64,000 nucleotides of DNA from NCBI GenBank assembly GCA_963805325.1, contig CAWDTS010000002.1, positions 62,001-126,000 on the forward strand, read 5' to 3'. The translations under genes were made by a program, and so were the position numbers. This DNA is from DASWJZ01 sp963805325 (GTDB lineage Bacteria > Pseudomonadota > Alphaproteobacteria > Rhizobiales > Afifellaceae). The stretch's first letter is position 1; each line of letters opens with the position of its first letter. Positions 18,916 to 30,416 of the stretch are shown here, piece by piece. Under the pieces are notes generated by a model. The model was not told the DNA's origin. It did no database searches and saw only the letters and a program-made list of their open reading frames with translations.

Positions 18916-20703
18916 CTAGTCGGTCAGCGCCGGGAACGGCCCGATATAACCCACGTAAGCGCGGGCGTCGGCCGGATCGGCGAGCTTGTCCTCGTCCGAT
19001 TCCCCGTAAGGGTGCTGTACCACCGCCATCAGGTAGCCGTGGCCGCCGACGTTGCCGTAGGAGTAGACCGAGGTCGTCTCCGAGCCGTAGGGCGTGGAGA
19101 AGATGCGGGTCAGGCTCTTGTCGCTCATGTTGTAGGCCCAGATCGCGTCGTTCTGGTGGCCGGAGCCCGTGTCCTCGCCGATGATCAGCGTGTTGTAGCC
19201 TTCCATGAAGGTGATGTTGTCGGGGTTGGCGATCCCGTCGACATCGCAGGTGTTGCCGGCATATTCGCTGCCCTCGGCATAGTTCGAAGGCGTTCCGGCG
19301 ACGAGCGCGTTCATCGACTTCGCGACGTAGTCGGAGCCAATCGCCGCGTCGCTCGCAAGCGGCAGGGAGTAGACGGCACCGCAATTGTTGGCGGTGAGCT
19401 TGATGTCGTTGCGGCCACCCTTCTCATATTTGTCGGTGGGCTTTCCGCCCTTGGCCGCATCTTCCATGCCGCTGTTCACTTCCGACATGGCGACGAAGAG
19501 CGTCTTCGATGCCGGGTCGAGGGCGATCCCCTCTTCCTTGCGAAGCTCGGTCGTGGCGCCCATCATCGAGGCATATCGGCGGGTCTCAAGGCGCGAGGCG
19601 AGCACTTCCATGCCCGGCTTCACCTTGAGACATTCCGGGCGCTCCTCGGCATTGGAGGAGAGGAAGCCAGGAGGGCAGGTGCCGTCGTCGGCGATGTCTG
19701 CAGTCTCGAAGAGATCGGAGAAGCCGACGCCGTCGGCTAATCCCTTGGCGACCGTCGCGCTGTCGGCGTGTCCGAGATCGACCCAGCTCAGGTCCGCGGC
19801 GCCGGCACCCTCGCTCGACGTCTGCGTCCACTTCGCGGCGTAAAGCTTGCCGGCGTCGAGCTTGCCCGCCTCGTCGGCGATGAACATGAAGAAGCCGACA
19901 TCGGTGCCGTCGTCGGAGATGTAGACGGTCTTCTGGTCGGGCATGACTTTAGCGAGCTCGACCGCGACGCGGCCCATCGCGTAGTGCTTGGCGACGGAGT
20001 AGGACCCGTCTTCCTTCACGGTGATCTCGGTCGGATAGCCGTATTTGTAGGGTTTGAAGGCGGCCTTGAATTCGTCGATCGAGACCTTCTCGGGGTCAAG
20101 GCCGACGTAGCGGATCATCGGCTTGTTGTAGTCGTCGATGTCGTCCATCGAGGTCGCCGCCTCGACGCCGCGCGCATCCGGCGGATACTCCTCGGACCCG
20201 AGATGCGTGCCCCAGGGTGTCACTGAGCCGGCGCACGGGACCCACAGGCCGCCGAAGGCGGAGAAGTCGATCGGCTTCGTGGAGATCGGCGTCAGCTTGC
20301 CGTCGTCGCCCTGCTTCAGCTCCGAGAGATACATGGCGCCGGGGCGCGATTCGAAGTGCGTGACGCTGAAGAGCTTGTTGCCGACTGGAAGCAGCGACGT
20401 GAAGTCGGCGTCGACGGAGATGTGGGTGGAGCCGTCGGCGTTCTTCACCGGATGACCTTTTTCGTCGGTCAGCAGCGCAAACGTGCCGTCGCCAATCTTG
20501 TCGCCGCTGCGCGCCAAGAGGTTGAAACTGATCGGGAATTTCTGACCGTTCACCTCGACGCTCTCGGAAGCGATCACCGCGCGCTTCTGCGCATCGCTCT
20601 CGACGAAGGGCACGGGGCTGAACTTCAGCTCGCCGGCCGACGCAGACGTTGCGAGCGCGCTCACAGCCGTTGCCGCCAACAGGGACAGTTTCAGGGCTTT
20701 CAT
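18916..20703 (-). CDS. PhoX family protein (DUF839), alkaline-phosphatase-like
   Basis: 595 residues. A clear signal peptide (MKALKLSLLAATAVSALATS) begins at the ATG preceded by ggagg at 6 bases; the frame is open further upstream but those residues are not signal-like. The PhoX/DUF839 pattern includes VPCAGSVTPWGTHLGSEEY, YKYGYPTEI, HYAMGRVAVELAKVM, VYISDDGTDVGFFMFIA and NPDNITFMEGYNTLIIGEDT. PhoX phosphatases use Ca and Fe in the periplasm; whether this branch is a phosphatase is not shown by sequence. Exported with the downstream diheme cytochrome. Confidence 0.87.
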   Translation of the reverse strand: MKALKLSLLAATAVSALATSASAGELKFSPVPFVESDAQKRAVIASESVEVNGQKFPISFNLLARSGDKIGDGTFALLTDEKGHPVKNADGSTHISVDADFTSLLPVGNKLFSVTHFESRPGAMYLSELKQGDDGKLTPISTKPIDFSAFGGLWVPCAGSVTPWGTHLGSEEYPPDARGVEAATSMDDIDDYNKPMIRYVGLDPEKVSIDEFKAAFKPYKYGYPTEITVKEDGSYSVAKHYAMGRVAVELAKVMPDQKTVYISDDGTDVGFFMFIADEAGKLDAGKLYAAKWTQTSSEGAGAADLSWVDLGHADSATVAKGLADGVGFSDLFETADIADDGTCPPGFLSSNAEERPECLKVKPGMEVLASRLETRRYASMMGATTELRKEEGIALDPASKTLFVAMSEVNSGMEDAAKGGKPTDKYEKGGRNDIKLTANNCGAVYSLPLASDAAIGSDYVAKSMNALVAGTPSNYAEGSEYAGNTCDVDGIANPDNITFMEGYNTLIIGEDTGSGHQNDAIWAYNMSDKSLTRIFSTPYGSETTSVYSYGNVGGHGYLMAVVQHPYGESDEDKLADPADARAYVGYIGPFPALTD

Positions 20704-20840
20704 CTTGGCCTCCAGTCGCTTGTCTTGGGATTGGGGGGCGCGAGAAAGCGAAGCAAACGAACTGTCGGCGCCCCCACCTGCGAGGGCACGATGGCAGGAT
20801 TGCTTTTCAGTTTTTTGACAGAGGCGGGACGCCCGCGGGA

Positions 20841-22295
20841 TCACACGGCGATGCGGGTCGTGAACCAGCGCGTGAGCCGGTTCCAAACGTCGGATTTCGA
20901 GACCATGTCCTCCACGCCGTGCTCCAGATTCGGGTTGTCGTTGATCTCGATGACGAAGACCCCGTCCGGCGTCTCCTTCAGGTCGACGCCGTAGAGGCCG
21001 TCGCCGATCAGACTTGCGGCGCGGACGCCGGCGTCGAGCACTTCCGGCGGCACCTGGTCGATCGGAAAAGTCTTGAAGCCACCCTCAATCGGCGTGCCGT
21101 CGTCGCGATGACGGACGATCTGCCAGTGTTTCTTCGCCATCGTATACTGGCAGACGAAGAGCGGCTGGCCGGCAAGCACGCCAACACGCCAGTCGAATTT
21201 CGTCGGGACGAAGCGCTGCGCCAGCAGCAGGTCTGTCTCCTTGAAGAACTCCGCGACGATCTCCTTCAACTCCTGCATCGTGTCGGCCTTCTTGACGCCG
21301 AGGCTGAACGAACCGTCTGGAATCTTCACCACGACCGGAAAGCCGAGCGTGTCGGCCGCCTGTTTCACATCCGCCGGGTCCTGGATAACGATCGTGTCGG
21401 GAACCGGCAGGCCGGCATGCGTCAGCCGCTCCCAGAGATAGACCTTGTTGGTGCAGCGGATCATCGAGATCGGATCGTCGATGACCGGCATGCCCTCCAT
21501 CATGGCGCGGCGGGCGAAATGGTAGGTGTGATTGCGGATCGACGTCGTCTCGCGGATGAACAGCGCGTCGAACTCGGCGAGCCGCGACAGGTCCTTCCTG
21601 GTGATTGGCTCGACCTCGACGCCGAGCGGCGCCGCGATCTTAGCCCAGTGCATCAATGTCTTCAGCGAACTCGGCGGCAGCACCTCCTTCGGGTCGTAGA
21701 GCACGGCGATCGAATGGCGCGGCATCGAGCGCGGCTTCGGCGCCCGCCATTTGCGCCCGGTGTAGGACTTCAGCGCATCGGTGAAGAAGCGCTTCTGATC
21801 CTCCGAGCAACGGGCGAGGGGAGTGAGGTCGATCTTCTGGATCTTGTGCCAGGTATCGCCCTTGAGGGTGACGGTCAGCATCGGCGCGCGGAACCACTCG
21901 AAAAGGCGCTGCGAGAAACGCTCGAACCCCGCCGTCTCGGGAAGGCCAAAAGCGACGAAGAGGGTCTTTGGAGGCTCGCCGGCCCAGTTCTTGAGATCGC
22001 TGTTCAGCGCTTCCTCGAGCTCCGGCAGCGCGTGCGCATATTCGGCGCGGCTCCTGAGGTCGAGCATCGTCTCGACGCTCGGCATGACGCGATGCCCGCG
22101 CGCTTCGGCGAGGAGGGCGCAGTAATACCCGGCCGTCTGATAGTTATAGGATCGCGCGAGGATGATGATCTTCTGGCGCGCGCCGCCGAACATATAGGGG
22201 CGGGCGATGTAATCCTCCGAAGAGACGATGACGTGCGGCAGGTCGCGCGCGACGAAGTCGCGCGGCTGATCGGCAACGAGGACCCAGCTATCCAT
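20841..22295 (-). CDS. RimK family ATP-grasp ligase with N-terminal RLAN domain
   Basis: 484 residues. The N-terminal half (VLVADQPRDF...YIARPYMFGGARQKIIILARSYNYQTAGYYC) is the RimK-like ATP-grasp N-terminal (RLAN) domain; the C-terminal half is an ATP-grasp fold with VVVKIPDGSFSLGVKKAD, LLLAQRFVPTKFDWRVGVL and the metal-binding end GVFVIEINDNPNLEHG. Such proteins ligate amino acids (often glutamate) to a carboxylate of a peptide or small molecule, but the substrate of this branch is not known to me. The adjacent GNAT acetyltransferase, 16 bases upstream on the same strand, is a common companion and suggests joint peptide or small-molecule modification. Confidence 0.87.
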   Translation of the reverse strand: MDSWVLVADQPRDFVARDLPHVIVSSEDYIARPYMFGGARQKIIILARSYNYQTAGYYCALLAEARGHRVMPSVETMLDLRSRAEYAHALPELEEALNSDLKNWAGEPPKTLFVAFGLPETAGFERFSQRLFEWFRAPMLTVTLKGDTWHKIQKIDLTPLARCSEDQKRFFTDALKSYTGRKWRAPKPRSMPRHSIAVLYDPKEVLPPSSLKTLMHWAKIAAPLGVEVEPITRKDLSRLAEFDALFIRETTSIRNHTYHFARRAMMEGMPVIDDPISMIRCTNKVYLWERLTHAGLPVPDTIVIQDPADVKQAADTLGFPVVVKIPDGSFSLGVKKADTMQELKEIVAEFFKETDLLLAQRFVPTKFDWRVGVLAGQPLFVCQYTMAKKHWQIVRHRDDGTPIEGGFKTFPIDQVPPEVLDAGVRAASLIGDGLYGVDLKETPDGVFVIEINDNPNLEHGVEDMVSKSDVWNRLTRWFTTRIAV

Positions 22296-22311
22296 TCAGA
22301 TTCCGAGGGGG

Positions 22312-22846
22312 CTAGGCTGCACGGCTGAGCCCGCGCGACCCCGTGGTAACGGGGCGCGACGCCGTCAGGTTGCGAGAGAAGAGGAGGGCGGCCATTCCGT
22401 CCTCATAGTAGTCCTCGCGCGTCCCGACCTCCCGATAGCCTTTTTGCCTGTAGAAGCGGATGGCGACGGGGTTGTCGGTGCGGACCTCCAGGTGGAGCCG
22501 TTCCGCGTTCCGTCCGCGCGCCGTATCTTCGGCGGCAGCAAGCAGGCGCGATCCGACGCCCTGTCCTGCCTCCTCGGCCGCAACGGCGATCGAGTAGAGC
22601 CGGGCGCTCCGCCCGCCACGGCGGAAAAGCAGAACGACGTAGCCGAGAGGCCGGTCGCCACGGCAAGCAACGAGGAAGGCCGCGGACGGGCTCCTGACAA
22701 AGTGCAGGAAGCTGCGACGGCTCAACTTGTCCGTTGCAAAGGAATCCGCCTCCAGACGCGCCAAGCGCGTCGATGTCGGCCAAGAGTGCTTCGCGGATCT
22801 CGAAACCGCCCCGTTTCGACCCGCGTCGCCTACCGTCGTCTGGCAT
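22312..22846 (-). CDS. GNAT family N-acetyltransferase (frame broken once)
   Basis: About 177 residues after removing an extra base near 22762 (giving EIREALLADIDALARLEADSF). The GNAT acetyl-CoA signature is visible as LYSIAVAAEEAGQGVGSRLL, followed by the RimI-like ERLHLEVRTDNPVAIRFYRQKGY and the terminal YYEDGMAALLFSR. Resembles protein alpha-N-acetyltransferases of the RimI group; the target is not determinable. It is upstream of and probably co-transcribed with the RimK-family ligase. The short N-terminal MPDDGRRRGSKRGG is not conserved and the start is uncertain. Confidence 0.82.
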
Positions 22847-23059
22847 TCATGATCGCGAGGCCTTCCCCGCCGGCGCGGCCGATCCGCGTCTTCGTCCAAT
22901 GCAACTATCTGATCCAGCCACGCGCGCCCTTCAAGTGGATTCGTGCGATTTCACCGGTTCGCCCCAACTGTCATCTGAACGCCGATTGTCGTGCTCGCAA
23001 GACGAGGATAGGCTTCACGCAATCGCCATCCGGCGTCCTTCCTGACAGGAGGCTCCTTC

Positions 23060-24646
23060 ATGTTGCGAACGACTGGTACATATCACGGCGGGCATCGCGC
23101 TTGCCGCCATGCTGACGGGCGCCGCATCCGCGGAGGTTGTGTTCAACCGCGGCAACTCCGCCGACCCGGAATCCCTCGATCCGCACAAGACCTCGACGGT
23201 CTACGAGGCGCATATCCTGCGCGACCTGTTCCTCGGGCTGACGACGGAGAACGCCAAGGCCGAGACCATTCCAGGCGCCGCCGAAAGCTGGACCGTCTCC
23301 GACGACGGCAAGGTCTACACCTTCAAGCTGCGCGCGGACGGCAAATGGTCGGACGGCACGCCGGTGACGGCTGACGATTTCGTCTTCTCCTGGCGCCGGC
23401 TGGTCGACGCCCGCGACGGGCGCCGAATACGCCTACATGCTTGCCCCGGTCGTGAACGCGGAGGCGATCACCGCCGGTGACGAAGAAGCCGGAAGAACTC
23501 GGCGTCAAGGCGGTCGACGACCATACGTTCGAGGTCACGCTCAATGCGCCGACGCCGTATTTCCTCGAGATGCTGACGCACCAGGCGACCTACGCGGTCA
23601 GCAAGGCCAACGTCGAGAAGTTCGGCGCCGATTTCGTGAAGCCGGGCAACCTCGTCTCGAACGGCGCCTACACGCTCGCCGAGTTCATCCCGAACGACCA
23701 CATCAAGCTCGTCAAGAACCCGACTCTTCTACGACGCGGCGAACGTGAAGATCGACACGGTCAACTACATTCCGACCGAGGACCGCTCGACGGCGGTCAA
23801 GCGCTTCGAGGCGGGCGAGCTCGATTCCAACGACGATTTTCCGACCGAGCAGCTTGCCGATCTGAAGGCCAAGTTCGGCGACGAGGTCCGCGTCGGCCCC
23901 TATCTCGGCACCTATTACTACGTGTTCAAGCTGACCGAGGAGCCGTGGTCCAACCCGAAGGTCCGCCACGCGATCTCGATGGGGATCGACCGGAACTTCC
24001 TGGCCGAGAGCGTCTGGCAGAACACGATGATCCCGGCCTACTCGTTCGTGCCGCCGGGCATCACCGGCTATGAGGCGCAGGCCACCGACTACGCCAACAT
24101 GGATCAGCTCGACCGCGAGGACGCGGCGAAGAAGATCCTGGAGGAGCTCGGCTACACGCCGGAGCATCCGCTGCACATGGAGATCCGCTACAACACCTCG
24201 GAGAACCACAAGAACACGGCGGTCGCCATCCAGGAGCAGCTGAAGCCGCTCGGCGTCGACGTGACGCTGCTCAACACCGACACCAAGACGCACTACGCGA
24301 ATCTTGAGAACCACGGCGAGTTCGACGTCGCGCGCGCCGGCTGGATCGCCGACTACAAGGACCCGGAGAACTTCCTTTCGCTGTGCAAGACCGGAGCCGG
24401 CAACAACTACAGCCAGCTACTCCAACCCCGAGTTCGACAATCTGATGGCTGAGGCCGCCGCCGAGACCGACTCCGGCAAAGCGGATGCAGGAGCTGGCGG
24501 CGGCGGAGAAGATCGGCGTGGCGCGGGATCTCTGCGTACTGCCGCTGCTCTTCTACAGCTACCACACCATCGTCTCGGACAAGCTGAAAGGCTGGGAGGA
24601 CAACGTGCTGGATCGCCATCCCACCCGCTTCCTCAGCAAGGAATAG
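23060..24646 (+). CDS. oppA: Oligopeptide ABC transporter substrate-binding protein (frame broken six times)
   Basis: Periplasmic peptide-binding protein of the OppA/family-5 type, about 526 residues once six extra bases are removed (near 23081, 23409, 23479, 23723, 24417, 24480). The repaired protein has a signal peptide (ITAGIALAAMLTGAASA), the family-5 signature region (NRGNSADPESLDPHKTST, TIPGAAESWTVSDDGKVYTF, KWSDGTPVTADDFVFSW), SNGAYTLAEFIPNDHI and the C-terminal WIADYKDPENFL. Every segment between breaks is well conserved, which argues against long-term decay. Strong ribosome-binding site (aggaggctccttc) before the ATG. First gene of an oppA-B-C-DF operon. Confidence 0.9.
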
Positions 24647-24714
24647 TCCGACCGACAGATCGCCGCTCTCCGAAAGGGGGGCGGCGATCGTCCTTGCGGG
24701 GGCAGGGCAGGGAG

Positions 24715-25642
24715 ATGCTACGTTACGTAATCAGGCGGCTCCTGACCGCCATCCCGACGCTCTTCCTCATCGTCACGATCTCGTTCTTCCTGATGCGGGT
24801 CGCGCCGGGCGGACCGTTCAATCAGGAGCGCGGCCTGAACCCGATGATCAAGGCCAACCTCGAGCGCGTCTATCATCTCGACGAGCCGCTCTGGCAGCAG
24901 TACCTGCGCTATCTGAACGAACCTGCTGCACGGCGATTTTGGCCCGAGCTACGATCTTCCCGGCTTTCACCGTCGCCGACCTCTTCCGCGTCGGCCTGCC
25001 GGTCTCCATGCAGCTCGGCGCGGCGGCGCTGTCGCTGGCCCTCATCGTCGGCAGCGTGCTTGGCAACGATCGCGGCGCTCAACCAGAACCGCAGCGGCGA
25101 CTACGCCGTCATCGCGACGGCGACGATCGGAAGCACGGTGCCGACCTTCGTCATCGCGCCGCTCTATCAGCTCGTCTTCGCGCTCTATTTCGCCTGGGTG
25201 CCGGTCGCCGGATGGGGCGGCGGCGGGATCGCCAACAAGATCGGGCCGGTGGTCACGCTGGCGCTGCCGCAGATCGCCATCGTCGCGCGGCTGATGCGCG
25301 GCTCGATGATCGAGGCGCTGCGCTCCAACCATGTGCGCACGGCGCGCGCGCTCGGGCTTTCGCGATGGACGGTCGTCGTCAAGCACGCGGCGCGGAGCGC
25401 CATCCTGCCGATCGTCTCCTACGCCGGCCCGGCGGCCGCGGCGCTTCTGACCGGCTCGGTGATCGTGGAGACGATCTTCGCCATTCCGGGCATCGGGCGC
25501 TACTTCGTCGATGCGGCGCTCAACCGCGACTACACGCTGGTGATGGGCACCGTCGTCGTCATCGCCGATCTTCATCATCGTGTTCAACCTCATCGTCGAC
25601 CTGCTCTACGCCTGGATCGATCCGCGGGTGCGCTATGACTGA
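24715..25642 (+). CDS. oppB: Oligopeptide ABC transporter permease OppB (frame broken four times)
   Basis: Inner-membrane permease, about 307 residues after removing extra bases near 24919, 24953, 25066 and 25567. It begins MLRYVIRRLLTAIPTLFLIV, typical of OppB/DppB, and carries the family pattern HGDFGPSY, ALIVGSVLGTIAALNQN and the cytoplasmic EAA loop RSNHVRTARALGLSRW, with six predicted helices in the repaired sequence. Start preceded by ggcagggcaggg. Its TGA overlaps the ATG of oppC, indicating translational coupling. Confidence 0.9.
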
Positions 25643-26762
25643 CGCCGCCGCTCCCGCGGATGCGAAGCGCGGGGCGCTCGCTCTGGGGCGACGCGTGGCT
25701 GCCGGCTGCAGGCCAACAAGGCGGCCGTCGTCAGCGCTGTCTACCTCGTTCGTCGATGACGATCGCCTGCATCGTCGGCCCGTACGCTCACAGGGCACGA
25801 GTTCACGACGATCTACCAGGACTATGTGCGCGTACCGCCGAGCCTCTCGCCCTATCCGCAGGCCGGGCAGATCGAGCCGGCTCTGAAGGATGCGCTCGCG
25901 CGCGCTCGCGTCGATCTCGTGTCGTGGAAGCGCGAGGGCGAGCCGCGTCTTCGTCACCGTCGGCTCGCCGGAGCCGGTCGACGAGCGCGTCGTGCGCTAT
26001 CTCGACCGCTCCTCGACCTTCACCAATGCCGAGGTCGAGTCGATCGCCGCCGACGAGCGTTCGCTGACCATGTCGGCCGATATCAACAGCCTCTATTTCC
26101 TCTTCGGCACCGACAATACCGGGCGCGATCTTCTGACCCGCACGCTGATCGCCGGGCGCGTCTCGCTCGCGATCGGCTTTCTCGCCGGCCTCGTCGCCGT
26201 CGTCATCGGCGTCGTCTACGGCGCGACGTCGGGCTATTTCGGCGGGCGCGTCGACGAGGTGATGATGCGCATCGTCGACGTGCTCTATTCGCTGCCCTTC
26301 ATCTTCTTCGTCATCCTGCTCGTCGTCTTCTTCGGCCGGAACTTCGTGCTGATGTTCATCGCGGTCGGCGCGGTGCTGTGGCTCGACATGGCGCGCATCG
26401 TCCGCGGCCAGACGCTCTCGATCAAGCGGCAGGAATACGTGCAGGCGGCCGTCGCGCTCGGCGTATCGCCGGCGGCCATGCTGCGCCGCCACGTCGTGCC
26501 GAACACGCTCGGTCCGGTCGTCATCTACATGACGCTGCTCGTGCCGCAGGTGATCATCCTCGAGAGCTTCCTCTCCTATCTCGGACTCGGCGTGCAGGAG
26601 CCGATGGCGAGCTGGGGCGTGCTGATCGCGCAGGGCGCCAAGAACATCCCGTCCGCGACCTGGCTCCTGATCTTCCCGTCGATCTTCCTGACCTCGACGC
26701 TCTTCGCGCTGAACTTCCTCGGCGACGGTCTGCGCGACGCGCTCGACCCGAAGGACCGCTGA
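25635..26762 (+). CDS. oppC: Oligopeptide ABC transporter permease OppC (frame broken six times)
   Basis: About 373 residues after removing six extra bases, all in the first third (near 25674, 25703, 25750, 25755, 25786, 25944). The first membrane helix is followed by an unusually long periplasmic/soluble segment (FTTIYQDYVRVPPSLSPYPQ to IAADERSLTM) before the core: FLFGTDNTGRDLLTRTLIAG, helices, and the EAA loop KRQEYVQAAVALGVSP. This long insert is characteristic of the OppC subgroup seen in alphaproteobacteria. The C-terminus LGDGLRDALDPKDR is the canonical end. Stop is 3 bases before the next ATG. Confidence 0.9.
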
Positions 26763-26765
26763 GCG

Positions 26766-28404
<1,639 letters not shown>

Positions 28405-28445
28405 TCCGGATCGCGTACCAAAGGCACGCGATCCGAGTCTTCTTA

Positions 28446-28469
28446 ACTTGGCGCTGAGCGGCGCCAAGT
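28446..28469. terminator. Hairpin between converging genes
   Basis: A perfect 9-bp stem acttggcgc/gcgccaagt with a 6-base loop lies between the end of the peptide transporter operon and the end of the next, convergent gene. No T-run follows in either direction. Confidence 0.45.
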
Positions 28470-28474
28470 GCCGG

Positions 28475-28756
28475 TTATTGGAACAGAGCGTTCAGTTTCT
28501 GCACCATTCTCGGGCTGACCTGGCCGGATCGGCCGATGTCGGCGGCCGAGAGTTTCCCGAGAAGCTTCCAGTCCGGGAAATGCTCCCAGAGGAGGAGTGA
28601 CCCGTCCTTGCGGAAGATGGTCAACCACTCGCGATGCTCGCCGTTGACCTTGATGTAGTGATTGGCGATCCGAACGCCGGTTTTCCGCCATTTCGGCAGG
28701 GCATCGAGAATGCAACCCAGCGCTGCCCGCCGCAATCTGATCGTCTCAGTCTTCAT
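28475..28756 (-). CDS. Hypothetical protein of unknown function
   Basis: 93 residues from the ATG preceded by gggaaagg at 8 bases (the frame is open a further 11 codons upstream). Sequence is soluble and basic at the N-terminus (MKTETIRLRRAALGCILDAL) with HYIKVNGEHREWLTIFRKDG in the middle. I recognise no domain. Its base composition is slightly lower in GC than the neighbours. It is isolated, convergent with the peptide transporter operon and divergent from the PfkB kinase. Confidence 0.6.
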   Translation of the reverse strand: MKTETIRLRRAALGCILDALPKWRKTGVRIANHYIKVNGEHREWLTIFRKDGSLLLWEHFPDWKLLGKLSAADIGRSGQVSPRMVQKLNALFQ

Positions 28757-29008
28757 CAGACACACCTTTCCCGTGGTTGCAGGTGCCACGGGCTGGAACA
28801 GGGTGTGTCGCTACATCGGGGGCGTCTTTCGCGTGCGTCCCGTGATATTTGAATGCGCCCTGTATTTGTCAACACCTACATCGCAAAATTTCGACTCTTG
28901 CGCGGCGGTCAGGGCGCCCAGGCGAAACGCTGTGGACCGCGGCGCCCCGGTCGCCATAGTGATGAGGACGCGCCGGCGATTGAGACCGCGCGCTTGAGGG
29001 GATGCCGC

Positions 29009-29944
29009 ATGATTCTCTGCCACGGCGAGATGCTGATCGACTTCCTGCCGACGGAGGCGCGGAACGGCTCGCCGGCCTATCGTCCCGCGGTCGGCGGTTC
29101 GCCCGGCAATGTTGCGCTCACGCTTGCCCGCCTTGGGGTGCCGGTCGGCTTCGTCGGCGGGCTTTCGACCGACTTCTTCGGCGACCAGATCGCGGAGACG
29201 CTGGAGCAAAACGGCGTCGCCATGGACTACGTGGCGAGGCTCGACCGGCCGAGCATGCTCGCCTTCGTCAACCTCGACGGCGAAGAGCCGCGCTACGCCT
29301 TTTACGACGCCGAGGCTGCGCCGCGGCACTGGCGGCTTGAAGACATGAAGCGGGTCGGGCGCGACGTGAGCACGCTGCACTTCGGCTCGCTCTCGCTGAT
29401 CCGCCTTCCGGCCGCGAACGCCTTTGACGAACTGATGCGGCGCGAAGCCGCCCAGCGGATCATAAGCTTCGACCCGAATATCCGCGCCGGCCTGATCGAT
29501 GACGAGGCAGCCTATCGCGCGCGGCTTTCGGACTTCTTCGCGAATTCGCACGTCATCAAGCTGAGCGGCGCCGATCTGGAATGGATCGCTCCGGGCGCGG
29601 ACATCGGCAGGCTCGCGGAAGGATGGCTCGCGGCGGAGGCCCGTATCGTTCTTTTCACGCGCGGCGGCGAGGGCGCCACGATCTACGCCCGCAACGGAAC
29701 GGTGACGCGCCCGGCACGGAAGGTGAAGGTGGCGGATACGGTCGGCGCCGGCGATTCATCCATGGGCGGACTTCTGGCGGCACTGTCGGACATCAAGGCG
29801 CTGGATCGGGAGGGCCTCTCTCGGCTCTCCGAACAGCAGCTTGCCGAGGTCCTGGATTTCGCGCTTGCCGTCGCTGCCGTGACCTGCAGCCGCGTCGGCG
29901 CAGATCCGCCGACACGCGCAGAGCTGAACGCGTTCTTGAAGTAG
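29009..29944 (+). CDS. PfkB family carbohydrate kinase (fructokinase-like)
   Basis: 311 residues. PfkB/ribokinase fold: first motif GGSPGNVALTLARLG near residues 30-44, conserved FDPNIRAGL, and the catalytic signature DTVGAGDSSMGGLLAAL with the active-site Asp in GAGD. The substrate is probably a hexose such as fructose, but 2-keto-3-deoxygluconate or other sugars cannot be excluded. Start chosen at the ATG with gagggg upstream and the MILCHGEMLIDFLP N-terminus typical of fructokinases; the longer open frame upstream is not protein-like. No sugar transporter is adjacent. A hairpin terminator follows. Confidence 0.88.
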   Translation: MILCHGEMLIDFLPTEARNGSPAYRPAVGGSPGNVALTLARLGVPVGFVGGLSTDFFGDQIAETLEQNGVAMDYVARLDRPSMLAFVNLDGEEPRYAFYDAEAAPRHWRLEDMKRVGRDVSTLHFGSLSLIRLPAANAFDELMRREAAQRIISFDPNIRAGLIDDEAAYRARLSDFFANSHVIKLSGADLEWIAPGADIGRLAEGWLAAEARIVLFTRGGEGATIYARNGTVTRPARKVKVADTVGAGDSSMGGLLAALSDIKALDREGLSRLSEQQLAEVLDFALAVAAVTCSRVGADPPTRAELNAFLK

Positions 29945-29948
29945 AAGA

Positions 29949-29969
29949 CAGGCGCCGCTTTGGCGCCTG
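29949..29969. terminator. Hairpin terminator between PfkB kinase and Flp pilin genes
   Basis: 8-bp stem caggcgcc/ggcgcctg with a gcttt loop between two converging genes. No long T-run is present. Confidence 0.5.
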
Positions 29970-29974
29970 AAGCC

Positions 29975-30139
29975 TTACTGAAGCTGCGTTGCGATCTGGT
30001 TGAACTTCGCGCTGAGTTCGGTGCCGATCGTGGAAAGCACGCCGATAATCACCACCGAGATAAGCGCGGCGATCAGGCCGTATTCGATTGCAGTCGCGCC
30101 ACTTTCGTTGCGGACGAATGCAGAGACAAACTTCATCAT
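29975..30139 (-). CDS. Flp/Fap-type pilin
   Basis: 54 residues, too short to be obvious among longer frames. The type IVb Flp prepilin signature is clear: a short leader MMKFVSAFVRNESGATAIEYG, in which TadV-type prepilin peptidase cuts after the Gly before ATAIEYG, then the hydrophobic helix LIAALISVVIIGVLSTIGTE and the tail LSAKFNQIATQLQ. Ribosome-binding site gaggag 7 bases before the ATG. Flp pilins form adhesive pili exported by the Tad system, but no tad/cpa genes are adjacent here, so this is an orphan pilin copy. Confidence 0.88.
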   Translation of the reverse strand: MMKFVSAFVRNESGATAIEYGLIAALISVVIIGVLSTIGTELSAKFNQIATQLQ

Positions 30140-30358
30140 TTCAAGACTCCTCAAAGATACTCACGCGGGGCCAAATCCCGGGGCACCCCGATATCTGCAC
30201 GCTCCGAATAGGCTTTCCGTTAAATTTGAAAGTGAATGAACGATCAATTTTGCCCAAAGTTCTGAGCGGTCGCCTTGAGGAATTCGACACAGGGCGGGGG
30301 AGGGGCATGCGGAGCGGTTGATGGCCGACGGGCGCGCTGCCACTCCGTGGCCGAAAGG

Positions 30359-30397
30359 CCAAAAAAGCAAAGGCCGCCGCGCAACCGGCGGCGGCCC
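30359..30397 (-). terminator. Rho-independent terminator of glnA
   Basis: On the minus strand, a 9-bp GC stem (ggccgccgc/gcggcggcc) immediately after glnA is followed by tttgctttttt. A second small hairpin (ggccgaaaggcc) lies just beyond. Confidence 0.8.
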
Positions 30398-30416
30398 TTC
30401 CGGCAGAGAGAGGCGA

